A program made the translations under genes and the position numbers. Below the pieces are notes generated by a model that saw only the letters and a program-made list of their open reading frames with translations, was not told where the DNA came from and ran no database searches. Source: Dipylidium caninum (Eukaryota; Platyhelminthes; Cestoda; Cyclophyllidea; Dipylidiidae). From it: a stretch of DNA of 64,000 nucleotides. Below, piece after piece: positions 26,712-43,200 of this stretch; position 1 is the stretch's first letter; each line of letters opens with the position of its first letter. The DNA is taken from NCBI GenBank assembly GCA_017562135.1, contig QEYB01001053.1, positions 558,001-622,000 on the forward strand. The letters run 5' to 3'.

Positions 26712-27436
26712 AGTTTCCTCCAGTCCTCTACCTATTGTAATTAGTGATGACTAATTTTTGTGGTTGCTTTTTGAACAAATACTTTTTTTAAGATTTCATA
26801 AGTGCTGAATGTATTATTATCTGTGCTTTTGAAATATCTTTCACTCAAAGTTTTTTGGGGGAGGCGACTTTCAAGACATATGATTAACGGTATAACTGTC
26901 CTGGCCCACTTGACCGTCGTCTTATGCAATGACAAAAGGCAAAATAATTGAGGTTTAGTAAACTTAAAATAATATTTGAATCAAAGAAACTGGGAAGGAG
27001 GGTGGTACATAACGGAGGTGGCAAAGCGCGTGGAAACTTCGGGTATGTGTGGTAGACGGCCTGTCTTCTAGTGATTCCCTCCCCACACCTTTTAGTCGAG
27101 TAAGCTGGCGAAGTTAAACATTAGCACTATGGCGCGAATTTTACTATGAAGTAGGAATTGGATAGGTTTTGCGTCTGTGCGTAACGAGCAGAGCGGACGA
27201 TTGAGATTTGGACGTCACGGGTGGAATACATGTAGTCAGTGTCTTTGAAGAAATGGCGGTGGTATATGGCTGTACGTGATTATATTAAAAAAATAAGGCA
27301 TGTCCTTGGAGGAGTGTGTGCAGTGATCCTGGCGGGTGAGGATTGCAATAGAACGGGTAATAACGAAGTTTTCAACGTCTGTCACGCCGGAAATACCACT
27401 TCGTACGGAGGAGGAAGCGGAGGCAGTGGCATTCAC
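26712..27436. other. No gene recognised
   Basis: Between ARMC1 and the UBE2J2-like exon. If the latter is a live gene, its 3' exons should be here on the minus strand, but I find no frame resembling the usual C-terminal membrane anchor. The frames at 27236-27436 (-) and 27239-27478 (+) are mutual antisense and carry no domain. Confidence 0.4.
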
Positions 27437-27897
27437 TCGTCAGGAAATAGCTCTACAAATATTTCATTTTTAAAGTAGAATTCAGCACTATTTTTTGTGA
27501 TTAAATGCTTTTCATATGTTGATGTCGATATACTGCCCATGGTGGGAGTATCTTCCAACATAAGGCTGAGAAGACCCGTAAGAATAGTTGAGACCGACCA
27601 GGCGGGATTCCATGTGTCGGGGTGAAAATCGCTGACACTAAGACAAAGCCTTGCATTACAGACAAAACGGCCATTAGCAGTAATCATGTATATAGAAGGG
27701 GGCTGAAACGGGTATTCTTTGGGGAAAATTAGCTAGCCACGGTAGTATCCACGTTGGTATGGCGAATGTCCCCGAACGAGGTAATGCCACTCAGAAATAA
27801 TTGCGTGGAGGGGATGAGCTGTAACAAAGGGAACATGATCGCGAAAAAGCCGAAGATAATCTTGTTGAAGCCGTTGAATAGCCACAAACAAGCCCCT
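27437..27897 (-). pseudogene. UBE2J2: UBE2J2-like ubiquitin-conjugating enzyme exon with in-frame TAG
   Basis: One open stretch from an excellent acceptor (TCTTCTTCCAG before 27897) to a possible donor GTGAAT at 27436. It encodes most of the UBC fold of the ER-associated E2 J2 family: AIQRLQQDYLRL, EWHYLVRG, FPKEYPFQPPSIYMI, TANGRF (family TPNGRF), the catalytic-site context RLCLS, and SVSDFHPDTWNPAWSVSTIL. At 27735-27733 the frame has TAG exactly where the family has Lys (G-K-LIFP becomes G-stop-LIFP); AAG to TAG is one base change. No N-terminal exon or C-terminal transmembrane exon was found. Options: recent pseudogene, base error, or a gene with an unusual structure. Family role: ER-membrane E2 in ERAD. 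Confidence 0.7.
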
Positions 27898-28168
27898 CTG
27901 GAAGAAGATGATATTTCACGTCAAATCAAATGTTCCCCAAGGGGAAACCCACTATGCAACGTGCTAGCGTGAAAGGGCAATTACAGCGCTTAAGCTATTA
28001 ATAACCTCGCAGATATCTACACCCCTTAGCGAACTGATGTAAATACCTTTCAGCGATTTGATACTTTCTATAGCTACATAGGCTTACGTTTAACAGGCTC
28101 AATTCTTATGCAGGCAGTAAAAAAATTCCATATATAGGAGTGATTTTTTGTAAATAAATTTGCCAATT

Positions 28169-28782
28169 ATGCGCACAGGTAAGCTGTGCAACAATTTTGA
28201 CAATTAAGACTTGAGTATTCGCCGCTTCTACTGCGTTTTTTGCGGTTAGTGAAATTGTTTACTTTTATTAAGTAATTTGTTTAAGTTGGTTGTTACTCAG
28301 GCTCGGAGGGCCAGTTATCACGTGCGATGGGTGCTGACGTCTGCGACGGGTATGTATGATGAGCTCATCGTCGCGTAGGAGCTGGCTGCGGCTTCCTAAG
28401 CAAGCACGGCTTTGAACCCACCGTGTGCAGTCCAGTTATGATTTTTTGACGAGCGTCTGATCTAACTTTCTTTATTTTAGCCACCCTCCGGCAAGGTAAG
28501 CTCAGGGGAATGATGTGCTTATCTGTCAATCCATTGATGTCTATGATAAGAAACGTTATCTGACTGTACTCAAGTTCTTTTTGTTTTTTCAGTGTGACCG
28601 GGTGTTGGAAATGGTGCCTAACCCCTAGGCCCAGGTGAGCATTTGTGATGACATCGTGATTCCGTACTCCTGTCGGTTAATGATTTAATGAGCCTGATTT
28701 CGTTTGGAGTTCCTTTAATTCTTGTTTTTTTTCCGATAGGTTCGACCAGTGTATTCCGGTGTTGATTGTGTTGTTGAATAAA
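28169..28782 (+). other. Possible small multi-exon transcript (micro-exon gene-like)
   Basis: A run of strong splice sites defines short exons: ATG-containing exon ending 28178, then 28301-28353, 28481-28495 (15 bases), 28593-28634 (42 bases) and a last exon from 28740 with AATAAA at 28777-28782. With these boundaries a frame stays open from the ATG at 28169 to a TAG in the fourth exon, giving 37 residues ending SGKCDRVLEMVPNP. The two internal exons of 15 and 42 bases are multiples of three, as in flatworm micro-exon genes, but no signal peptide is seen. It could equally be a non-coding RNA. I do not recognise the peptide. Confidence 0.35.
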
Positions 28783-29364
28783 GCGTCTTTCAATGTCGTT
28801 TTTCTCGTCAATCGGTTGTGCGGTGTTGGGAGTTTGGGCCGTTAGCGACGGATGTGGGCCTGTCCGTGGGTGTACGGGGGGGGGCTTTGAGGCTTTTGTG
28901 AGAGTAGCTTTCCGTTTATTAGTAGTGTCGGGTCTGTGATAAGCGGCGGGGGGAGAAATGCGTTACCGTTGGTAACTGGGCGGGTGTGGGGGTTGGTGAC
29001 CTTCGTTTGCGCGATCGTGGTTGTTTGTTTACTTCGGAATCATGAGTTTTCGTCTCCCGCCAATTTGAAGTATGCGTCTGGTAGACTGTTCCAGACCGCC
29101 CGCTGTTAGAATAGTGCGTTCTGATGGTAAAGTTGCGGTTATTATGTGATTAGTTAGGTTCCTATCAAACCGCATTTCTAAAAGAGTACTGTTCAGAGAA
29201 ACGTTCGGCACTAGTGATCTGGAAGGAAAATGGCAAAGGCCGGACTAAATTGGTAAGCCTGATTTCTGAGATCATTAATAGCTCTCAATTCCAGCATTGT
29301 TGCAATCCAATGAATCCTTGATTTTTAATGTAACATTTTTCAGATAAATAATTATTACTGACAG
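28783..29364. other. G-rich spacer upstream of kinesin-13
   Basis: Contains a G run near 28870 and GT-rich sequence, unlike the AT-rich gaps further left. An ATG at 29230 with a donor at 29253 could be the kinesin first exon, but its two leftover bases create a stop with the next exon, so I did not join it. Confidence 0.4.
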
Positions 29365-35403
<6,039 letters not shown>

Positions 35404-36500
35404 TCTACGCGAAAGTGGGCGAGGCGATCGGACACACGGGTCCCCGCCGCCGTCGCCGCGGTCCCCCGCCGTCCCCCCGTCTCCCCGCCTCGTCGGCGCC
35501 AGTTTGAGTCGTCTGCATTTTCGTCTCTCCTCCGTGGCGGGTAGACGAGGGCAAATTTGTACCACAAACCATAATTTGAGTCTTTCACTCCACCCAATGA
35601 AATGAACAATTCATCTGGAAAAAAGGTTTTTTTTCTAGTTGAAAACAGAAGAGTCAGCAATAACGACAAAAAATGGGATGGGAGAAAAGCAAAATCAAGT
35701 GGAAGGGAAGCCGTGTAAGTTGGCTTGTTTTAGTTATGGGCGATTGTGCAGTCGATGGGCTTCGAATGGTGCTGCCGCCAACTGATCCCTCGACGACGAC
35801 GACGACAATGATGATGATGTTGACGGAAGCGTTATTCGGTCGCCTGTAGGATGAGAAATTGTGATTACTTCAACGTCCAACCATCCGACTTGACATATTT
35901 AAACGCAACAATTTGTCTCTATCGAATTGAATCGGTATTGTTTAACGGCACGACAAAACGGCGAAGTGGTAACTCCTTCCACCGAGGCGGAATTTCCTCG
36001 TTGTCCTTCTTTATGCGCCCAAACTCTCTTCTGTCGGGAGAGGCGGCAGATTTGACTTTGTCCACGGCGAGAGACGTGGAATTTTGTACTAAACTCGTGA
36101 GGATCCTCTTCTCACACCAACCTCCAGAAAAAGTAGGCGGTGTGAATCGCCTCCCGCCCGCGCCATCAGCCTGCATGTGGAATGTGTTGAGTCCTTTCGA
36201 GGGTTGGCGGTCGCCTGTGCCTGTGGGCTGAGGCCCCTGGCCCGAGTTTGGTCAAATTTGAGATAGTCAGGACGGAGGAGTCTCTCACGCTCTCTTTGCG
36301 GCCGATTATATCGTAAAATAACTTTACGACCTCTTCGTAGTTGAATTTTTTCTTACGAAAGAGTACTTTTCAGCCTCAGTGCTGTTCCAAAGTCTTGGTG
36401 GCATCTGGATTCCAGACCCTCCTTTTTTTCGGCTTTCTAATTGGTCGGGCCACCGAAGGCACCGACTTTTTTCCTTCCGCGTGGAAATTTAGACGAGACC
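35404..36500. other. No gene recognised; start of GC-rich block
   Basis: After the kinesin-13 stop the base composition rises to GC-rich. A short plus-strand ATG near 35673 leads to a GTAAGT donor and several frames are open on both strands, but none carries a domain. Confidence 0.4.
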
Positions 36501-36559
36501 GACACTCTGATGACGCCGTCTAAAAGCATGACCCCGCGGCATGTGGAAATCTTCCAGGA

Positions 36560-36990
36560 AACGCGTTGTGTGGGCACATCGTTCGCCAGAAGAGACCTCG
36601 TCGACGCTCCACTCGAAGAGGCCTTACGACTGGGGGACGTGAAGCCGCCAATCTGGTGGATATCATGGAACAACTCCGGCTTCTCGCGTCCAAATATGCC
36701 GGAATAGAGGCCTGGTTGGCCGAGCACAACCAGCAACGATGCATCAGAGCGTGCGAGAGGATGGAAGAGAAAGGACGTCGGCTTACTGTCATCTCCGCAA
36801 CGAGGAGTCTTTGTAGGGGACCAGACTGAGCTCGCGGCTTTGCCTTCGGCTGCTCGACCTTGAGTGCGACTTCGAGTGCTTCGAATGACGACGGCCGGAG
36901 GTGCTCTTCGTCGAAGACTTGCGTCGGTGGCCTCGAAGTTAAAGCAAATGTCAAATGTCAACAAAGACCTGGAGAATGTGGCGCGGGTCA
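36560..36990 (+). other. Possible coiled-coil exons of an unidentified plus-strand gene
   Basis: Two stretches look protein-like on the plus strand: about 36625-36790 (with MEQLRLLASKYAGIEAWLA and ACERMEEKGRRL) and about 36890-36990 (LRRRLASVASKLKQMSNVNK then DLENVAR). Both are amphipathic and heptad-like, while the antisense frames are Ser/Arg/Pro-rich. I could not join them by splice phase or name a family. They may be shadow frames in GC-rich DNA. Confidence 0.25.
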
Positions 36991-37262
36991 TGCCTCATTC
37001 TACCCCCCTTTCCCTTCTCCCCCTCCCCGAGCGCCGGTTTGATTGTAGAACAGACAAACAAGGCGGTGACAAGCCTCGCTGTGAGCCGCTCGCCCAGGCG
37101 AGTTGATTCCACGTGACCTACACTCGATTATGACGGGAGACTTTCTTCGGAGTCCTCGGAAGAGGCGGAAAATCGGAGGAGGATTCAGTCGCTCGACTTA
37201 TAGTTGGGGGGGGGGGGGGAGGCGGAGAGCGGGGAAAAGGAGAAGATGATAGGAGGACTAAC

Positions 37263-40200
37263 CGTTCGGCGAGTGCTTCCCCGATGTGTCCTCCACCCAC
37301 AAGGAGATCTCGAAGTCGCCTATTCGGATGGAGGCATCCTTGGAGTCCGCTGTGTCCCCCTCGGACGCGTTGGCGTGACTGTCTCTGTGCGAAGCGCTTC
37401 TCCGCCTCGCGCCTCAAGTGAAACAGCGAAACACGTTGGTCTGTGATTATCCAGCCAGACGGCAGGTGAACGCATGCAAACTCACTTCCGCCACTCGCCT
37501 TCCGCGTCTCCGACGACGAGGCACCCTCCGCTGGCGTCTCGAGTAGCGTCACATTTTGGCTTTCTTCGAGGATGGCGACGAAACCGCGGGACACCGGGTG
37601 GACAGAAAAGGAGAGAGAAAGGGAAAAGGTGAGGGAGAGTGTGAGATTTAGTGGAGGCCAGTGGGGAGATGCGGAGAAGACGGTGGAGGAGACGGTGACG
37701 CACTCACCTTCACCCGTGGGGCCGATCTGACTCTCGACGAGGTGTACCACCGCCTCCTCGTCGACCTCGGCTTTCTCCGGTTGGCGCTCCTGATGCTGTT
37801 GCACTTCAACCTCGGATTGCGAGGACGGATTAATCTCGGTTGAGCAGCGGCCGGACTGGGCTAAAATGCCAAAAGACGCCCCCAATGACAGGCGGATGAC
37901 ACGTGGAGACAAGAGTGTTTTGACAGACGACACTGAAAGTGGCACAAGGCGTTAGTCCCCAAACCAGCCGAGCATGTGTCACGGAAATTTAGTGAGGAAA
38001 CGGGCGAGATCGCTTGAAGCCTTGTGGAAGCGCGATGGAGCGGAAGCCTCCACCCAGGCGGCATGGGGAGACGGGAATCGTGAGATTCTGTTGCGCCACA
38101 TTTTTCCATGCGACCCGCGTAATTCTCGCCAACCATTCGCTGGAATCGTCTACCTGTGAGATCCGCAAAACCTACTGCGCCGAGGTTTCGACGGGAAGAA
38201 ATAATTTGGGTTCCACAGAATCATCCTAAACTTATCGGAGGAGGGTTATGCTTCCTCGGGTGGGAGAGGGAACATGAAGATCTCCTCCGGTTGAGGAATG
38301 TGTTGGTGCGACGGGGGGGGGGGGGGGGGGAAGGAGGAAGACTGCGGAAACCTACGACTGCTCGTCTCGTCCGCGCCAGCGTCCCTCGTCGGCGTCGCGG
38401 CGCGAAATCGCAGACTGTGCGGGTGAGAGGCGTCCCCCGCCGCGTCTGCCGCATCCGTCGCCTTCGTTTCGTCTGAATGATGGCGAGAAAAAAAGAGATG
38501 TTGGGTGGGAAAGAAGGGAGCAGCAGAGGCGTTCGTGTTGACTTTTTCAGGTGTTGATACTGCTATTTGAACACTGAAGTGTTCGTCTTGAAAAAGATTC
38601 GCCCAGAAAATTGTTTCATTGCAAAGGGGACCGAGGATTTCACCTATTCACTCAGACACTCTTACCGCATCTTCACGAAGTGCTCCCACGTGGGCAACAG
38701 AGGTGGTGTGGAAGATGGCAGAGGCTCCTCGGGAGGTGGGCAGAACCTATCGGTGGAGGGAGGAGACACGCTCTCCTCCCTCCTGAAGGTGGGCAGCTGC
38801 ATCTCGTCCTCTTCCACCCTCCGGCGACCAGGCACCTTCGCGATCTCGCCTCCCACCGAGGCGGCGCCTGTCTCGCGCTAGCCTACGGACAATGCGAGAC
38901 AAGGAGGCAGCGACAGGGGCGGAGGGAGTCTCACCCACTTCCGATCCTTGTCAACTTCATCGCTCGATCGAGTGGTGATTTGCTCGACGAGGAAGGAAGG
39001 GGAAGAAGAAGACTACGGCTTGGCGACTTACCATGAGGTTCCACGCGGAAGGAATTCTCCTCCTCCTCCTCCTCCTCCACGCCGCGAGAGGAGTCCTCTC
39101 CCTCCTCGCCTTCCTCTCGCCTCTCCTTGTTCCCTTTCAACTCTGTCTCCGCTTCTTCCGCCTCCTCCTTCTCTTCCTTCTCCTTCGCCTCTTTAGCCGT
39201 CTGGTCCTCAGCCCCGTTCGCTCGAGCTCCGTGGCGCGCAACCTCGTCAGCTTTGAGGAAATCGACAATCGCTTCCCTCAACTCCTCCGTGGGCTCCGCT
39301 TATTTTGAAGAGGGAGAGCGAAAGGAAGCGTTGATTAGACTCCGACGCACCGAATGGGCAGTGAAGGAGGAAGAGTCGACTCACAGGTAAAGGGAGGCGG
39401 CGAGGCGTCCGCTTGCGTTGTGGACCGAATTTCGTCCCCGCTCCGCGGTCCCACCGACCCCGTTGATATTCTGCCCTCGCGGACTTCTAGAAACGCCGAA
39501 AAGGGACGCGTTTATTGAGGAACATGAAGACTACGAGGACAACACTTTGAGGTGGTTACGTGGCGAGTGGACTCACCTCGGACGGTGGCCCAGTCCGACA
39601 TCGAGTGACTCGGTCGAGGCGGAGATTCGTGGGTGCTCGGCTGCCCTCCATTTGCGGAGACGCCCTCCCGTGGAGAGGTGGCTCCACCCTCTTCCAACCC
39701 TCAAATGAAACGGAAAGCATCGTTGAGGTGGGACAAGAGCCTCCTCCTCCTCCTCCTCGTCCTCGTCCTCCTCCTCCTCCTCCTCCTCCTCAGTTTAACC
39801 GCAGCACCATGAAGCAACGCACAACCGACATTCTACGCGGAGCCCACGACGACTGGCAACGCAAATTCCAGGGGGCGGGTGGAGAGGCGTGCAGTGATGC
39901 CAAACACCTCGGTTGCAGTCGACATTCATTGATTGATTAAGAATGGGGAGCCGAACAGGCGTCAAGCCAATTAGAACCTCCGTTTGGAGAATTCTCGTCA
40001 AAGGAGGAGGCAGAACTGTCAGAGAGACGTTAGACACGCGTCGAGAGTGGAAGACTCTACACGCAACGACTTCACCAGCCGCAGGAAAACGTTGCGCCCT
40101 ACTTCTGCGTCATTGCACCCACCAGTCTCCCCCTCCGGCGCCCTCACCACCAACACAAGCACACGCGCAAGCACACACACACACACACTTTCAGGTAACA

Positions 40201-43200
40201 ACGTGGCGCTTATATTACTGAAGTCCGCGAGTAGCACCGTCGAAAGAGCCACTCGTGAGGCGGCCTTAGTGCTGCCACAACCGCCGCTTTCCCACCACTG
40301 AGGGGATGACACTTTAAGTCGTCTTCCCTCCACTTCGGGGGAGGGGAGCCCTCCTCCAACCGCGGTTGTCACTCGGTTCACAGGAAGCTCTATTCGGCTC
40401 CCAGCAAGCAAGGATGTGCACTGGGCGACGCGATCGTCCACGTTCTTCATTCATTCATTCATTCATTCATTCATTCATTCATTCATTCATTCATTCATTC
40501 ACGTGGCGCCCATCTGGCATTTTTACACACCAGTCCCCTTTTCCGCATACTGTCCAACGTGGTTTGCTGAGATGAATTAGGCGCTTCTGTCACCTTTGAC
40601 GCTGACAGAAAAGGATGTTGCTCCATCACTGCCACACCAAAACCGTCGTCCATCAAAGACGGTCATCCAGAAGGAGGCTCGTCGTCGTCTGCATGTCGTC
40701 GCAGAAACTTCACCTTCACCTTCACCAACCACCTTCAATCAACTTCTACATGCTTCTATTGCATTTCTCCCCTGACGACACTCGCACACAGCGGCGTGAA
40801 GGAACCTCGTCAGTAGCCACGAATTCACTAACGCTTCACACCAAAAAACCAACGTGGGAATCAACTTTGTTTTGGTTGATTTGCTACTTCCGTATGCGTA
40901 CAATGTGGGATAAAAATGGAGACCGAAACATGCGTCGAATAACAATGTTGCCTTAGAAAGGGGCAGAACATTCTGGTAGACTTCATAAATACAAAATGCG
41001 ATTGAATGGATCCGCTGGGCCTGAGAAGTCCTCTTTGAGCTGTTATCTCGGGGTTGCGTGTGTGGGGATGCCGAATTCACCGTTGAAGTAGGCCTGACCA
41101 CGCGTCGTGTTCACGTAGCCACGGCCACTGACCATTCGAGGGCATGTTTAATCGCCACACGGTCATATTACTGAAATCCATGAGTAGCACCGTCGAAAGA
41201 GCCACTTGTAGGGCGGTGGTGGTACTGCCTCGACCGCCACATTCCCACCGCTGAGGGCAGGCACTCCGAGTTTGCTTCTCCCCACATCAGGCAGTGAGGG
41301 GATTGAGGAGCCACCGCAAGCAAGTCAATAATGAATAACTTCTCCTAAATGCTCGTTCCTGCACCCACCTGGGAGTTCCATGGCGGAAGAAGGACTCTCC
41401 GTGGCACCGCGCAAGGCGTCCACGTCGCCCTGTACTTGGAGACCCTCAATTCTGTCCACCCTGTTCAGATTGGAGATGACTTCTTTCAACTCTTCCACGG
41501 CTTCTCCTTTTTATTGGAGGAGACAGAAAATATGCATTTGTTAGATTCTCCTGGGCAAAACAGGGTAACCGTTAAGAGAGGGGAGACGAGTGAAAGGCTC
41601 AGCAATTTTTCTTAATGAAGACCTCGCCGGCGCCCAGGCGAATCCGATGTGGACGCATGAAAATGCGTCCATTGGGCTGAAGCAGAATCGTCAGATCACT
41701 AGAACTCCTCCCTTTCCCACTCCCAACTGATCGTCCACGCGGCACGTGAGGTGGCCTTCACACGGAGGTGATTTAAAGGCCATTTTTTGTGCTCCGGGCG
41801 AATTCACTACGCTTCGCCACGCATCAGTTACTAAACTAACAAACAATTTGCATGACAGCCGCTCATTTGCTGCAATGCACGATATGGCGCGATGCTCCGC
41901 ATGTCGACTCTTCGCAGACAGTAGAAGAAGGTTTCCACTATACTTTACGGAGTAATTGCAAGAGGAAAGCTCATTTGGACGGTTGGCGACAGCGGAGAAG
42001 GGCGACCGACTCACCGGTGTTGGGCGGCGCCACAGCCGAGATGCCTTCGGAGGGCGGGGACCGAGTCTCCTCTCCACTCCGACCTCCCATGAATCCCGTT
42101 GATAGTCTGCCCTCGCGAGCGTCTCCGAGCACCGAAAAAAGAAGGTACTCAGTGCGCAACATGAAGACGTCGAGGACAAATTAACTGGTCACAACGTGGA
42201 CCAACTCACCTCGGACGGTGGCCCAGTCCAACGTCGGGTCGCTTAGTCGAGGAAGAGGATCGCGAGTCCTCGGCTGCCATTCGTCCTTGGAGACATCCAC
42301 CACAGGCGCGGTCGACCCACGATCTTTCGTTGGTCAAATTGAGCAGAAAGTGGGATTGAAGTGAGACCGGAAATGTATGAATGGCAGGCGTTTCCGTCTG
42401 CCGTGAAACAAAGTCCCACTGACAGCCTCGTGAGGCGCGTGGCGACAGGCAACGTCATTTCCCCGATGGATGGTGGGGAATGTCGTTTTCGCCTCTGAAT
42501 TCCGACCAGTGCCTCGACTATGCCACCCTCATGCCCTCCTTCTCACCGCTTCTCCAGCCCCACTCGTCTTCTTTCCGGGCAACGTCGAATGGTTCGTGGA
42601 GAAGCTCCGCACACATACACTCCACAAATTCCATTGTGCGGGCGGAGAGGAAAATCAAAAAGCTTTAAAAAATCGCCTCCATTGTCGTTAAGTGGATAAG
42701 ATCTCCGAAAACACCCACCTCGTCTTCCTCGGACTCTGCTTGTCCCTATTCTATTCCCTCATGTCCGACAAGGCCTCCGACCCTTCAAATTCGCTCGTGC
42801 TCTCAATGATTGACGAGAGGACATCGGGAGACGAGAGGATGCCCGGTGGCACTCGTCCCGCCCCCCCTCCGCAAAACCGTCGGCAGTGAGGCTACTGCGA
42901 GGGGAACGATGAGGCGTCACCGAGGCGGCGGAGGGGACGTGGGCGAAGAGAACAGAGCCCAAACGCGGCCGAGACGCGTGGCTCAACGAATCCACCTGTG
43001 AAGCTCTCACCAACCATGGGAAAAGTTGGTTCTCACGCCAATGAATGAGACTCCACGGGGAACGACTTCATCGACGGCGGGAAAGGAATCCGCCGACTTC
43101 TGAAGGCGGTCCACTTGGGGAGGTTCTGCGTGGGACTCCACCCCTGGCGGTCGGATGCGATTCAACTGAATTTTGGGTCTCTCCACACATTCGTCGCCAA

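Larger units (their letters stand above)
39318..41285. repeat. Left arm of a 1.9-kb inverted duplication
   Basis: The reverse complement of this stretch matches 55740-57657 almost base for base over long runs, with small gaps at simple repeats. Outer boundary: similarity ends just beyond GAAAGGAAGC at about 39318. Inner boundary: similarity ends at about 41285, where the poly-pyrimidine end differs. The arm carries an F exon, a B exon, a CCT-rich tract, an AC tract, a TTCA tetranucleotide array and the 1.1-kb element. Confidence 0.85.

Noticed and set aside
28301..28361. Possible selenocysteine TGA (frame ITCDGC-TGA) in the small transcript
   Set aside because: A phase-consistent frame without the TGA exists once exon 2 ends at 28353, and no SECIS-like element was identified.
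37118..37945. A single 275-codon minus-strand gene
   Set aside because: It crosses three exons with consistent phase-1 splice sites in different frames; the long frame is a GC-rich coincidence.
39418..39708. Plus-strand frame of 96 codons repeated in inverse at 57167-57556
   Set aside because: Its conservation comes from the inverted duplication itself; the coding signal in this stretch is the minus-strand B and F exons.
40615..41101. Frames of 113 and 120 codons conserved between the two arms
   Set aside because: They lie in the 1.1-kb element; both strands are open and no domain is recognisable, so conservation reflects recent duplication.
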